Counted from the first letter of the stretch, positions 19,717 to 32,961 are shown. The stretch is DNA of 64,000 nucleotides from Endobacter medicaginis (GCF_014192375.1 NZ_JACHXV010000002.1:124001-188000); one strand, 5' to 3'. Program-made: numbers and translations. The notes: a model not told the origin generated them from the letters alone.

Positions 19717-20627
19717 GCAGATCCTCTCCAGGGCGCCTGCGACAGGCGCGCGGCGAGGTGGTCGATGACGGCGCCGACCCGGGCCGGGCGCTGGCCGGGC
19801 GGGGTGACGATCCACAGGGCGGCGTCGGGGAGCTGCCAGCCGGTCATCACCTCGACCAGACGGCCGGCCTGCAGATCGTCCCAGATCATGAATTCCGGCG
19901 CGATGGACAGGGCGAGGCCGTCGCGCAGGGCGGGCAGCGCGACCTCCGCATTGTTGGTGCGCAGCGGGCCGGACAGCGCGACCGACTCGCTTTCGCCGTC
20001 GGCGTTGACGAAGCGCATGCGCTCGGCGGCGGGGCGGTTGGCGTAGCCGACCACGCGATGGGCGGCGAGATCGGCCGGGCGCGCGGGTGCGCCGAAGCGT
20101 TCGAGATAGGCCGGCGCGCCGACCAGCGGGCGGCGCACGGCGCACAGACGCCTGGCGCGCAGCGAGGAATCGGCCAGCACGCCGATGCGCAGCGCAAGAT
20201 CGAAGCCGCCGCCGAGCAGGTCGACCACCGCGTCGTCGAGATGGATGTCGAGGCTGATTTCTGGGAAGGCCTTCATCAGCCCGGGCAGCAGCGGGGCGAG
20301 ATGGGCGACGCCGAACGAGACCGGCGCGGTGAGCCTGACCAGACCGCGCGGCACGGCGGCCTGATCCAGGGCCGCGGCCTCGGCCTGCTCGGCGGTCTCG
20401 AGCAGGCGTGCGGCATCTGCGGCGGCCTGGCGGCCGGCATCGGTCAAAGTAAGGCGATGCGCGGTGCGGTGCAGCAGGCGGGTGCCGAGGCGGGTCTCGA
20501 GCCGGGTGACGAGCTTCGACACCGTCCCCTTCGACAGCGACAGCGCCTCGGCGGCACGGGCGAAACCGCCAGTCTCCACCACCTTGGCGAACACAACCCA
20601 GGCTTCGAGGTCGGGCAGTCGGCTCAT
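19713..20627 (-). CDS. LysR-family transcriptional regulator
   Basis: 304 residues. N-terminal helix-turn-helix: L-E-A-W-V-V-F-A-K-V-V-E-T-G-G-F-A-R-A-A-E-A-L-S-L-S-K-G-T-V-S-K-L-V, with an effector-binding domain from about residue 90. It belongs to the group in which the recognition helix has S-K-G-T-V-S-K, as in CrgA/DsdC-like regulators. It is co-translated with the PrsW-like gene and divergent from wrbA, so either may be a target. Confidence 0.92.
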   Translation of the reverse strand: MSRLPDLEAWVVFAKVVETGGFARAAEALSLSKGTVSKLVTRLETRLGTRLLHRTAHRLTLTDAGRQAAADAARLLETAEQAEAAALDQAAVPRGLVRLTAPVSFGVAHLAPLLPGLMKAFPEISLDIHLDDAVVDLLGGGFDLALRIGVLADSSLRARRLCAVRRPLVGAPAYLERFGAPARPADLAAHRVVGYANRPAAERMRFVNADGESESVALSGPLRTNNAEVALPALRDGLALSIAPEFMIWDDLQAGRLVEVMTGWQLPDAALWIVTPPGQRPARVGAVIDHLAARLSQAPWRGSA

Positions 20628-20659
20628 TGCGATCGCGTCCCCGGGGTCCCTATGCTTCG

Positions 20660-20673
20660 TGTCAAAAACGACA
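20660..20673. promoter_or_regulatory. Possible LysR operator dyad between lysR and wrbA
   Basis: TGTC (20660-20663) and GACA (20670-20673) form a short dyad around an A-rich centre, in the 136-base gap between the two divergent genes, and the layout fits the T-N11-A pattern of LysR sites. It is short and may occur by chance. Confidence 0.25.
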
Positions 20674-20763
20674 ACCTGATCTTTCCGAGGTTTCCATTTA
20701 CCCGATAACAGGCCGGGACGACATTGCCGCTCATCACCGATCGCGGATCAAGGGAGAGTGTCG

Positions 20764-21363
20764 ATGACCAAGGTACTAGTGCTTTATTACTCGAGCTACG
20801 GCCACATCGAGACGATGGCCGAGGCGGTCGCCGAAGGCGCGCGTGCGGCCGGGGCGAGCGTGGACGTCAAGCGGGTGCCGGAGCTGGTGCCCGAGGAAGT
20901 GGCGAAGGCGGGTCATTTCAAGCTCGATCAGCCTGCGCCGATCGCGACCGTCGCCGAATTGGCGGCGTATGACGCGATCGTCGTCGGCACCGGCACGCGG
21001 TTCGGGCGGCTGTCGTCACAGATGGCGAATTTCTGGGACCAGACCGGGGGTCTGTGGGCGAAGGGCGCGCTGATCGGCAAGGTCGGGGCGGCATTCACCT
21101 CGACGGCGAGCCAACATGGCGGCCAGGAGACGACGCTGTATTCGATCCTGAGCAATCTGCTGCATCACGGCATGGTCATCACCGGCCTGCCCTATTCGTT
21201 CCAGGGGCAGCTCCAGCTCGATGAGGTGACCGGTGGTTCGCCCTATGGCGCGACCACGATCTCGGCCGGGGACGGCTCGCGCCAGCCTTCGGCGAACGAG
21301 CTGGATGGCGCGCGCTTTCTCGGCCGGCATGTGGCGGAACTGGCTGGCAAGCTGACCGCCTGA
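20764..21363 (+). CDS. wrbA: NAD(P)H:quinone oxidoreductase, WrbA type
   Basis: 199 residues, flavodoxin-like. FMN-phosphate site near the start ([12 protein letters not shown]), [11 protein letters not shown] and [14 protein letters not shown], all WrbA signatures. It reduces quinones by two electrons. A GTG at 20758 is in frame, but AGGGAGAG at 20751 is well spaced only for the ATG at 20764. Confidence 0.97.
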   Translation: MTKVLVLYYSSYGHIETMAEAVAEGARAAGASVDVKRVPELVPEEVAKAGHFKLDQPAPIATVAELAAYDAIVVGTGTRFGRLSSQMANFWDQTGGLWAKGALIGKVGAAFTSTASQHGGQETTLYSILSNLLHHGMVITGLPYSFQGQLQLDEVTGGSPYGATTISAGDGSRQPSANELDGARFLGRHVAELAGKLTA

Positions 21364-21379
21364 CGTTAGGCTGGGCGGC

Positions 21380-22189
21380 ATGACGCATCGTGCCGCCCTC
21401 GCCTGTCTCTGCCTTGCCTCTGTGGGTGCCTCCCCTGCCTCCGGGCAGGATGCGGCGGCGATCGAGCGTGCCTACCAGACACTGCACGCGGCCCGGTTCG
21501 TCGACCTGACGCACACCTTCGCACCGGGCATCCCGCACTGGAAGGAGATGCCCGACGAGACCGTCTCGCGAAAATTCACCATCGTGAAAGACGGTTTCAA
21601 CATCGACGTCTTCACCCATGCCGGGCAATGGGGCACGCATGTCGATCCGCCGGCGCATTTCCACGCCGGGATGACGACGGTGGACCGCATCGATCCACGG
21701 CAGTTCCTGGCTCGCCTGGTGGTGCTCGACATTCATGCCCGGGTGGCGACGAACCCCGATACCGTCGTCAGCATGGACGATGTGCGCGACTGGGAGCGGC
21801 GGCACGGACCGATCCCCGAGGGGGCGTTCGTGGCATTGCGCACCGACTGGTCGAAGCGCTGGCCGAGCCAGGCGGCGCTGCAGAATGTCGATGCGCATGG
21901 GGTGGCGCATTATCCGGGCTGGAGCGCGCCGGTGCTGCATTACCTCTACGAGCAGCGCCACATCACCGCGTCCGGACACGAGACCACCGACACCGATCCG
22001 GGCTCGGCGACCACGCATGACGATTACGCGCTGGAGAGCTACGTCCTCGGCACCGGGCATTTCCAGATCGAGCTGCTGACCCATCTCGACCAGGTGCCGG
22101 AAGCCGGTGCGCTGGTGATGGTGAGCTTCCCCAAGCCGAAGGACGGATCGGGCTTTCCCGCGCGGGTCGTGGCGATCACGCCGCAGTAA
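21380..22189 (+). CDS. Secreted cyclase / kynurenine-formamidase-like metallohydrolase
   Basis: 269 residues. An N-terminal signal peptide is visible (A-A-L-A-C-L-C-L-A-S-V-G-A-S-P-A-S-G cleavage near 22). The cyclase-family metal-binding motif appears as H-A-G-Q-W-G-T-H-V-D-P-P-A-H-F. D-L-T-H-T-F near residue 42 is the conserved entry strand. Such enzymes hydrolyse N-formylkynurenine or related esters and amides; with a signal peptide this one is likely periplasmic, so its substrate is open. 16 bases after wrbA. Confidence 0.85.
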   Translation: MTHRAALACLCLASVGASPASGQDAAAIERAYQTLHAARFVDLTHTFAPGIPHWKEMPDETVSRKFTIVKDGFNIDVFTHAGQWGTHVDPPAHFHAGMTTVDRIDPRQFLARLVVLDIHARVATNPDTVVSMDDVRDWERRHGPIPEGAFVALRTDWSKRWPSQAALQNVDAHGVAHYPGWSAPVLHYLYEQRHITASGHETTDTDPGSATTHDDYALESYVLGTGHFQIELLTHLDQVPEAGALVMVSFPKPKDGSGFPARVVAITPQ

Positions 22190-22246
22190 ACGCTTTCGTT
22201 GCGCGAGCGTTGGGAGCGGATCAGTGCAGCCCGTTGCGGAACGATC

Positions 22247-25076
<2,830 letters not shown>

Positions 25077-25078
25077 TC

Positions 25079-25117
25079 GTTCTTTTCTGAGGAAAAGAAC
25101 CAAAGGACTTCTGTCCG
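25079..25117 (+). repeat. Hairpin repeat element, copy 1
   Basis: A 9-bp stem GTTCTTTTC / GAAAAGAAC with a TGAG loop (25079-25100), followed by CAAAGGACTTCTGTCCG, itself a small GGAC/GTCC hairpin. The same two-part design occurs twice between recR and ybaB. Here it sits between pyrG and kdsA and could act as a terminator or RNA stabiliser. Confidence 0.7.
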
Positions 25118-25166
25118 TTTTCGGGTGAATGGCGCCGGACAAGGCCCTGCAAGAGAGAAAGAGCCC

Positions 25167-25988
25167 ATGTCTGCCGTCAAGATTCGCGATCTGACGATCG
25201 CCAACCACCTGCCCTTCGTGTTGATCGCCGGCCCCTGCCAGATCGAGAGCGCCGCACACGCTTTCGAGATGGCGGATGCGCTGGCCGGGCTGTCGCGCGC
25301 GACGGGTGTGGGCGTGATCTACAAAAGCAGCTTCGACAAGGCCAACCGCACCTCGGGCCGTGCGGCACGCGGCATCGGCATCAGCAAGGGCCTCGAGATT
25401 CTCGCGCAGGTCCGCGAGCGTACCGGCCTGCCGGTGCTGACCGACGTGCATGACGCCGCCCAGTGCGCGCCGACCGCGCAGGCGGTGGATGTCTTGCAGA
25501 TCCCGGCCTTCCTGTGCCGGCAGACCGACCTGCTGATCGCCGCCGGCGAGACCGGGGCGGCGATCAACGTCAAGAAGGGGCAGTTCCTGGCACCCTGGGA
25601 CATGGCCAACGTCGCGGCCAAGATCGCCGATACCGGCAACGAGCGCGTGCTGCTGTGCGAGCGCGGCGCGAGCTTCGGCTACAACACGCTGGTGTCCGAC
25701 CTGCGCGCACTCCCGATCATGGCGCGCAGCGGCTACCCGGTGGTGTTCGATGCCACCCATTCGGTGCAGCAGCCCGGCGGACAGGGCAGCAGCTCGGGCG
25801 GCCAGCGCGAGTTCGCGCCCGTCCTCGCCCGCGCGGCTCTTGCCGTGGGCGTGGCGGCGGTGTTCATCGAGACGCACGAGAACCCCGACGCAGCACCTTC
25901 GGACGGCCCGAACATGATCCCGTTGCACGAGATGGAAGCTCTGGTGACGCGGCTGAAGGCCTTCGATTCGCTGTCAAAAGCAGGCTAG
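25167..25988 (+). CDS. kdsA: 3-deoxy-8-phosphooctulonate synthase
   Basis: 273 residues; condenses phosphoenolpyruvate and arabinose 5-phosphate to KDO-8-phosphate for lipopolysaccharide. Signatures: [35 protein letters not shown] and D-A-T-H-S-V-Q-Q-P. Start at 25167 (M-S-A-V-K-I), with GAGAGAAAGAG upstream; a longer frame from 25125 is rejected. Stop shares CTAG with the convergent DUF3429 gene. Confidence 0.97.
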   Translation: MSAVKIRDLTIANHLPFVLIAGPCQIESAAHAFEMADALAGLSRATGVGVIYKSSFDKANRTSGRAARGIGISKGLEILAQVRERTGLPVLTDVHDAAQCAPTAQAVDVLQIPAFLCRQTDLLIAAGETGAAINVKKGQFLAPWDMANVAAKIADTGNERVLLCERGASFGYNTLVSDLRALPIMARSGYPVVFDATHSVQQPGGQGSSSGGQREFAPVLARAALAVGVAAVFIETHENPDAAPSDGPNMIPLHEMEALVTRLKAFDSLSKAG

Positions 25989-26536
25989 ACCATCCGCGAC
26001 AGTGCCGCCGCGAGCAGACAGGCCTCAACGATGACGGTCAGCAACCACCGCATCGACATATAGCCGGGCGGCAGCGCGTTCCGACGCGTGGCATAGGCTT
26101 CCACCGCCCCGGTCATCGCAAACCCGACCATCAGCACCAGCAACCCGACAAAGGGCGGCATAAGAATGCCGATCAGCAGCGACGCCCATCCTGCCAGCGC
26201 CGGCAGTACGCCCAGCATCAGCCGCCACCGCGCGAGCCGTCGGCTCGCCTCGGTGCTGCGTGGACTCGCCAGCGCGATGCCCCAGTGCACCGCGCCGATG
26301 AAGCTCAGGGTGACGGCTCCGTAGCCAAGCAGCGCCAGGCACAGCTTGGGGACACGAACCTCGCTCGGGATTGCGACCAGAGCGGTCGACATCGCCACCA
26401 CCGGCAGCGCACCGGCGAGGCCGAGCGCGTAGGCCAGCAGCGGCGTTCCACGTCGGAGCCAGGCCAGGGCCGACATGCCCCTGGCAAGCGACATGTTCGC
26501 CGTCGCCGATCGGTCTGGGGAAGCGGGATCGGACAT
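25985..26536 (-). CDS. DUF3429 membrane protein
   Basis: 183 residues with five predicted membrane helices and the DUF3429 hallmark [10 protein letters not shown] after the second helix. Function unknown in the family; it is common in Proteobacteria. It is convergent with kdsA (shared CTAG) and divergent from eno. Confidence 0.8.
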   Translation of the reverse strand: MSDPASPDRSATANMSLARGMSALAWLRRGTPLLAYALGLAGALPVVAMSTALVAIPSEVRVPKLCLALLGYGAVTLSFIGAVHWGIALASPRSTEASRRLARWRLMLGVLPALAGWASLLIGILMPPFVGLLVLMVGFAMTGAVEAYATRRNALPPGYMSMRWLLTVIVEACLLAAALSRMV

Positions 26537-26571
26537 TCGTGACAGCGACAGTCGCGGGTGATGCGGTCTGA

Positions 26572-28008
<1,437 letters not shown>

Positions 28009-28021
28009 CCCGTCTCGGCAT

Positions 28022-28055
28022 CCGGTCGCTGTTGCAGCCGCGCAACAGCGACCGG
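28022..28055 (+). terminator. Strong hairpin after eno
   Basis: Fourteen-base arms (28022-28035 and 28042-28055) are perfectly complementary around a 6-base loop, 14 bases after the eno stop. No uridine tract follows, so it could be a pause or stabilising hairpin, or a Rho-dependent end, rather than a classical intrinsic terminator. Confidence 0.45.
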
Positions 28056-28153
28056 GCAAATCCGACAAGGACAGCCATGCCAGCCGTTCGTTAACCCACC
28101 GTTTCATGAAAATGTCGTAAGTGCAGGATGTTGCGGCGAGGAGTGGGACGGCT

Positions 28154-28480
28154 GTGTCGATCACGCGATATATCAAGCGCAAGGTCCGCGCCGCTGTCCC
28201 GCCGGCGATCTTCCTCGCCCTGGTCGGTTATTTCGGCTGGAACGCGTTCCAGGGTGCACATGGCCTGCGCAGCTACGAGGGCCGGTTACAGATGCTGGCC
28301 CAGGCACAGGCCGCACAGACGGACTCGCTTGCACTGGAAGCCGCCTGGCGCCGCCGCGTCGCCGGCCTGCGCGACAACGGACTGGACGCCGACACGCTGG
28401 ACGAGCGCGCCCGTGCGATGCTCAACCTCGCCGAGCCGAACGAGATCGTGATCCCCTACGGCCGCGACAAGCTCTACTAG
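28154..28480 (+). CDS. ftsB: FtsB/DivIC-like septum formation initiator
   Basis: 108 residues: a short cytoplasmic N-terminus rich in Arg/Lys, one membrane helix (about 14-32, P-A-I-F-L-A-L-V-G-Y-F), then a coiled coil (L-Q-M-L-A-Q-A-Q-A-A-Q-T-D-S-L) and the family tail D-T-L-D-E-R-A-R-A-M-L-N-L-A-E-P-N-E-I-V-I. It links FtsL and FtsQ in the divisome. GTG at 28154 is chosen because GAGGAG lies upstream; an earlier GTG at 28121 lacks a site. Eno-ftsB adjacency is conserved in alphaproteobacteria. Confidence 0.9.
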   Translation: MSITRYIKRKVRAAVPPAIFLALVGYFGWNAFQGAHGLRSYEGRLQMLAQAQAAQTDSLALEAAWRRRVAGLRDNGLDADTLDERARAMLNLAEPNEIVIPYGRDKLY

Positions 28481-28606
28481 GCGCAAGGCGCCTGGAACGG
28501 CCATCTGGCGCGCGTTTGCTGTGCTCCGGTGCTCACGGCCATCAAGGCCGCTCCGCGCCGGTGCTCGCAAGCCTCACGCCATCTGACCCTTCCAGACGCC
28601 TTACGC
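28481..28606. repeat. 126-bp imperfect palindrome immediately after ftsB
   Basis: The bases right after the ftsB stop read outward-symmetrically around 28543: the left arm begins GCGCAAGGCGCCTGGAACGG and the complement of the right arm begins GCGTAAGGCGTCTGGAAGGG. The match continues inward with scattered mismatches to a GGCC-ATCAA-GGCC centre. It would fold as one long hairpin. It fills the gap between ftsB and the convergent TonB receptor. Confidence 0.75.
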
Positions 28607-28642
28607 TCCGTCGCGGAGGGAGCTGTTGATCCTCTCAGGGTC

Positions 28643-30820
28643 TCAGAAATCGACTTCCAGCGAGGCCAGCACGGTCGCGGGGGCAGCGAGATAGGCGGTG
28701 TCGGCGCCGGGGCTGCCGACGATGCTGCCATCGGCGATCGAAGAGTAATAATGCTTGTCGAACACGTTCATCGCGCCCAGGCGGGCGATGAGCGGGTGAT
28801 TCGCCACATGCGTCGCGTAGCGGGCACCGAGGTCCAGCGTGGCATAGGCCGGGGCGAAAGAGTTGTTGGTGTCGGTGGCGGCGCGGTCGCTCTCGTAATG
28901 CACGGTCGCGGTCAATGCGAGGCCGCGCAGCATGGCAGGGTGCCAGTCGAGCGTGACGTCGCTCTTCCATTGCGGCACGCCGACGATCAGCTTGCCCGAA
29001 GTGGCCGGGTTGCCTGAATTCCGCAGCCGGGCATCGATATAGGTGACGCCACCGAGCACGCTTAGTGAACTCAGCACTTCGCCCTGCGCGAACATTTCCG
29101 CGCCCTGATCACGCTGCTCGCCGACCACCTGGAAGATCCCACTCGCCGGCGTGGTGGCATAGGGACGGGTCATCCGGAACAGATCGGCCGTCAGCAACAG
29201 CCGCGACAGCGGGGCGTATTTGACCCCGGCCTGGACCATCTCGTCGTGATAGGGGGCGAGGAAAGCGCTGGCATTGCGGGCATTGGAGGGCGCCTGGTCG
29301 CTCTGCTCGACGCTGCTGGCGTAGGTGACATAGGCCGTGACCTTCGCCGTCGGCGTCCAGATGCCGCTCACCGTCGGGCTGAACGCGCCATCGGTGCTGA
29401 AGCGCGAGGTGGTCGCGTCCTTCGCATTGAAGCTCTGTGAACGCAGGAAGCTCTCGCTGAACACGGCCTGGATCGCCCAGTGCGGATCGATATGCAGCGT
29501 GTCGCCCTCGATGACCGATTGCTGGCGCAACTGGCCAGCGAGATACTGTCCGCCGGTCGGCGGCCGCGCGACGGCGGGAAAGATCACCGGGTCGGCGAGA
29601 CTGGAGCGGCCGAGCGTCACCGCGATCGAGTTGCGGTAGTTGTACTGGTCGTTGATGAAGCCACTGGTCGCCAGCGTGAGGTCGTTGCGGAGGCCGAAGA
29701 GCCGCACATGGCCGTTGAGCGAGGCCTCGTTGCTGCCGACGGTGAAATGCGGCACGGCGGTGAAGTTCTTCGTCACCGTCATGTCGCCGCGATCGTCGGT
29801 CAGCGTGTTGGTGATGCCGTAGAGGTTGCGCTGCGCGTCCTGATACAGACCGCCCATCTCGAAGCGCCAGTCCGGCCCGAAATCATGGATCAGCTTGAGC
29901 AGGCCGGTGTCGGTGACCAGGTTGGTCCCTGCCCCGGGCTGGCCGAGTCCGCGCCGGGTCGGGTCTGGCGCGGGCGGCAGGACGGTGGAGTGGTTGGTGG
30001 CACTGGTGGACGAGCCGTCATAGACGATGCTGCCGGGCAGGCCGTAGCCGCTGTCCTCGTAATGGCTGCCGTTGATCTGGATCACCGTCGCGGGATCGAG
30101 ATGGATGTCGAGCGCGCCGCTGCCCAGCGTGCGGTTGGCAGTGCTGCCGCGCACGTAACTCTCGCCCTCGCCATGCACGACATCGAGCCTGTAGCCGAGC
30201 CAGCCGATGCGGCCGCCGAGATCGGCTTCCGAGGTGAACAGCCCGTTGCCGGCATAGCTGCCGACGAGCCGGGCAAGACGCGTCTCGGTCGGCCGCTTGA
30301 GGATGTAGTTGAACACGCCGGCCGGGGTCTCGGGCCCGTACAGCGCGCCGCCGACGCCGTTGAGCACTTGCACGCTCTCGAGATTCTCGACCGGCACGGC
30401 CGTGGTGCCGATGATGTTGAGCCCGTCGAGCCGCGTGTTCTGGGCGATGGTGCCCTGGAAGCCGAGCGATTGCGGGCGCGACACCTCCAGTCCCTGCTGG
30501 TCGCGCACCTGCACCGAGGGAAGTTCGCGCAGCGCGTCGTTGAGGGTGCGTATCTGCTTGTTGATCAGCAGGTCCTGCGGAATGACGGTCACCGACATCG
30601 GTGTGGTCAGGATCGGCATCGGGCCGAGCGGCCCCATCGCGGCAGTCGCCGTGTGGAGTTGCGCCTGTGCGGCATAGGGCTGTTGGCCGCGCACGACGAT
30701 GTGCTCCGTGGCGCCGGATGCGGACGGTTTGCGGGTCCCGTCATCGGCCCGGATCTCGGTGGTGATGCCGGTGGTGGCGAGCAGAAGCGCGGCCACGCGG
30801 TATCCGAACGTGAGCGCCAT
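28643..30820 (-). CDS. TonB-dependent siderophore receptor
   Basis: 725 residues. A signal peptide (A-A-L-L-L-A-T-T-G-I-T-T-E-I-R-A near 10-26), a plug domain with T-P-M-S-V-T-V-I-P-Q-D-L-L and L-N-D-A-L-R-E-L-P-S-V-Q-V, and a long 22-strand barrel ending V-L-A-S-L-E-V-D-F. The plug layout is of the TIGR01783 siderophore-receptor type (FhuE/FpvA-like). Start at 30820 gives the signal peptide; the frame continues upstream across the next gene but without receptor features. No Fur box is obvious in the 93-base gap upstream. Substrate unknown. Confidence 0.93.
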   Translation of the reverse strand: MALTFGYRVAALLLATTGITTEIRADDGTRKPSASGATEHIVVRGQQPYAAQAQLHTATAAMGPLGPMPILTTPMSVTVIPQDLLINKQIRTLNDALRELPSVQVRDQQGLEVSRPQSLGFQGTIAQNTRLDGLNIIGTTAVPVENLESVQVLNGVGGALYGPETPAGVFNYILKRPTETRLARLVGSYAGNGLFTSEADLGGRIGWLGYRLDVVHGEGESYVRGSTANRTLGSGALDIHLDPATVIQINGSHYEDSGYGLPGSIVYDGSSTSATNHSTVLPPAPDPTRRGLGQPGAGTNLVTDTGLLKLIHDFGPDWRFEMGGLYQDAQRNLYGITNTLTDDRGDMTVTKNFTAVPHFTVGSNEASLNGHVRLFGLRNDLTLATSGFINDQYNYRNSIAVTLGRSSLADPVIFPAVARPPTGGQYLAGQLRQQSVIEGDTLHIDPHWAIQAVFSESFLRSQSFNAKDATTSRFSTDGAFSPTVSGIWTPTAKVTAYVTYASSVEQSDQAPSNARNASAFLAPYHDEMVQAGVKYAPLSRLLLTADLFRMTRPYATTPASGIFQVVGEQRDQGAEMFAQGEVLSSLSVLGGVTYIDARLRNSGNPATSGKLIVGVPQWKSDVTLDWHPAMLRGLALTATVHYESDRAATDTNNSFAPAYATLDLGARYATHVANHPLIARLGAMNVFDKHYYSSIADGSIVGSPGADTAYLAAPATVLASLEVDF

Positions 30821-30913
30821 GATCTGTTGTTCCGCATCATTGCCACCCGGCGCTTGCCGGGCGTGGCTCAGTGTCGCGATAGTGGCGGCGAAGCGCAATG
30901 GGACAGGCACGCA

Positions 30914-31285
30914 ATGGACCGGACCATCATCACCGACCATAACGGCGTGCACACCGAGGTGCATTATCATACCAGCGGGCCCGTCGACTGGGCGACCCGG
31001 TGGCATCAGATGCACGCGCCCGCTTTTGCCGACTGGGTGCTGGCAGCGCTGCTCGTGATGTGGGCGGCGCTGTATGTCCTGCCGTCCCTGGTGGCACGCC
31101 TCCGCGGTGTGCATGCGTTTGGCGCGGTGGTGCTGGTCAATCTGCTGCTGGGCTGGACCATGCTGGGCTGGGTCGTCGCTCTGACCATGGCGCTGGTGAT
31201 GGAGCGGCGTGCCGATTACGAGATGCGGGTCATGGCCTACAGGGCCTGGGCTGACGGGCAGACGGCGATCGAGCGACGGGCATGA
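30914..31285 (+). CDS. Superinfection-immunity-like small membrane protein
   Basis: 123 residues. Two membrane helices (about 38-60 and 70-93); the second contains V-V-L-V-N-L-L-L-G-W-T-M-L-G-W-V-V-A-L, the hallmark of the superinfection immunity (Imm, T4-like) family found in many bacteria. The N-terminal 35 residues have several histidines (H-T-E-V-H-Y-H). Divergent from the TonB receptor, 93 bases apart. In phage T4 the relative blocks DNA entry; in chromosomes the role is unknown, and no other phage gene is nearby. Confidence 0.75.
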   Translation: MDRTIITDHNGVHTEVHYHTSGPVDWATRWHQMHAPAFADWVLAALLVMWAALYVLPSLVARLRGVHAFGAVVLVNLLLGWTMLGWVVALTMALVMERRADYEMRVMAYRAWADGQTAIERRA

Positions 31286-31316
31286 AAAAACCCCGCCCGG
31301 CACGGGCCGGGCGGGG
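31285..31316 (-). terminator. Rho-independent terminator of rpmG
   Basis: Ten-base GC arms CCCCGCCCGG (31291-31300) and CCGGGCGGGG (31307-31316) with a 6-base loop; six A on the plus strand (31285-31290) give the U-tract for minus-strand transcripts arriving from rpmG. The stop codon of the convergent Imm-like gene touches its edge. Confidence 0.85.
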
Positions 31317-31342
31317 TCTGGATCACGCGAGGGGCACCGATC

Positions 31343-31510
31343 TTACTTGATCTTGGCTTCGCGGAACGCGACGTGCTTGCGCGCGACGGGATCATACTTC
31401 CGCATCTCGAGCTTTCCGGTCTGGGCACGCGCGTTCTTCTTGGTGACATAGAAATAGCCGGTGTCGGCGCTCGACACGAGCTTGATCTGGATGGTGTTGG
31501 TCTTCGCCAT
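31343..31510 (-). CDS. rpmG: 50S ribosomal protein L33
   Basis: 55 residues beginning [27 protein letters not shown] and ending [12 protein letters not shown], the complete L33. It lacks the zinc cysteines (C-minus type). The ATG at 31510 gives the exact family length; the open frame beyond it is non-coding. Monocistronic, with a terminator 26 bases after the stop. Confidence 0.97.
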   Translation of the reverse strand: MAKTNTIQIKLVSSADTGYFYVTKKNARAQTGKLEMRKYDPVARKHVAFREAKIK

Positions 31511-31647
31511 GGCTCTTGCCTCGCGCTGTTCGGCCCGTTCAGCCTGCGCCGTGGGCCCAGCGCGCCTTAAGGGTGTTGGATATACAGGGCGCGGAACATG
31601 CTCATCCAGACTGCCCGCGTCAAGCAGAACCTGCCACAAGACCGTTC

Positions 31648-32904
31648 ATGACCAGTGCCGATACCCCTCCGTCCGCCTTAAAGCCTCCTTCGTCGATGAT
31701 CAGCGTGGAGGAGGCACGGACCCGAATCCTTGCCCCCCTCGTGCCGGTCGGCACCGAAACCGTGGCCCTGGGCGAAGCCTGGGGGCGGGTGCTGGCGCGT
31801 GAGGTGGTGGCCCGGCTCGACAACCCGCCCGCCGACGTCTCGGCGATGGACGGCTACGCGGTACGCTCGGCCGACACGCGGGCCGGCACAGCGCTGCGGT
31901 TGATCGGGTCGGCGCCGGCCGGACATCCGTTCGGTGGCGAGGTCGGGCGCGGCGAATGCGTGCGCATCTTCACCGGCGCCGTGGTGCCGAACGGGGCGGA
32001 TTCGATCCTGATCCAGGAAGACGCGACCCGTGAGGGCGAGGCGGTGATCGCCAGTTGCGAAGCTCCGACGGGGCGCCATATCCGCCGCCGCGGACAGGAT
32101 TTCGACCGTGCCAGCGTGCTGCTCGCCCCGGGGCGTCGTCTGGGCGCACGCGACATCGGTGTCGCCGCGGCCGCCAACCATCCGTTCCTGACCGTGCGGC
32201 GCCGGCCTCGCATCGCGCTGCTGGCCACCGGCGACGAGATCGCGCTGCCTGGCGAACCGATCGGCCCGGGCGGCATCGTCAGTTCCAATTCGCTGATGCT
32301 GGCGGCCTTGATCCGCGCCGCAGGCGGGGAGCCGGTGCTACTGCCGCTGGCGACGGACGACAACGACGCCATCGGCGCGACTGCGCGCGCGGCGGCGGGA
32401 ATGGACATGCTGCTCACCATCGGCGGCGCTTCCGTGGGCGAGCACGATCTGGTGCGCACGGCCCTCGCCGCGGAGGGGCTGACACTGGACTTCTGGAAGA
32501 TCGCCATGCGGCCGGGCAAGCCGCTGATGCACGGACGCCTCGGCAGCGGCCAGCCGGTGCTGGGCCTGCCCGGCAATCCGGTTTCGGCCATGGTGTGCAG
32601 CGTGCTGTTCCTGCTGCCGGCGCTGGCGCGTCTGTCGGGCACCGGGGATGAGGGACCGACACCGGTCGAGGCAGTGCTGGAAGAGGGCGTGGGGGCCAAC
32701 GACCATCGCGCCGATCATCTGCGCGCGCGGCTGTCGGTCGGGCGGGACGGAACGCTGCTGGTGCGCGCGTTTCCACGTCAGGATTCGGCCATGCTGCGAC
32801 GGCTGGCGGAGGCGGAGGCACTGATCCTGCGTCCGCCGGGCGCGGCCGCCCTGCCCGCCGGCGCGACGGTGCAGATCCTCCGCCTTGATGGCTACGGGCT
32901 GTAG
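31648..32904 (+). CDS. moeA: Molybdopterin molybdotransferase
   Basis: 418 residues; inserts molybdate into molybdopterin. Visible: D-V-S-A-M-D-G-Y-A-V (domain III), G-A-D-S-I-L-I-Q-E (domain II), L-L-A-T-G-D-E-I, I-V-S-S-N-S-L-M-L, T-I-G-G-A-S-V-G-E-H-D and P-G-K-P-L-M-H-G-R in the molybdopterin-binding domain. ATG at 31648 or 31696. It lies upstream of lexA, the common alphaproteobacterial order, but here separated from trp/moaC. Confidence 0.95.
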   Translation: MTSADTPPSALKPPSSMISVEEARTRILAPLVPVGTETVALGEAWGRVLAREVVARLDNPPADVSAMDGYAVRSADTRAGTALRLIGSAPAGHPFGGEVGRGECVRIFTGAVVPNGADSILIQEDATREGEAVIASCEAPTGRHIRRRGQDFDRASVLLAPGRRLGARDIGVAAAANHPFLTVRRRPRIALLATGDEIALPGEPIGPGGIVSSNSLMLAALIRAAGGEPVLLPLATDDNDAIGATARAAAGMDMLLTIGGASVGEHDLVRTALAAEGLTLDFWKIAMRPGKPLMHGRLGSGQPVLGLPGNPVSAMVCSVLFLLPALARLSGTGDEGPTPVEAVLEEGVGANDHRADHLRARLSVGRDGTLLVRAFPRQDSAMLRRLAEAEALILRPPGAAALPAGATVQILRLDGYGL

Positions 32905-32946
32905 CGCCCCGCCCGGATGGCGGCGAATCGCTTGACGCACGGATGG

Positions 32947-32961
32947 GAACCGAAATAGAAC
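32947..32961 (+). promoter_or_regulatory. LexA (SOS) box upstream of lexA
   Basis: GAAC-N7-GAAC (32947-32950 and 32958-32961) is the reverse complement of the alphaproteobacterial SOS operator GTTC-N7-GTTC. It sits 77-91 bases before the lexA ATG, so autoregulation is expected. Confidence 0.85.

Noticed and set aside
28643-31303. 886-residue version of the TonB receptor
   Set aside because: The first 161 residues would cover the Imm-like gene antisense and lack a signal peptide; the start at 30820 gives one.
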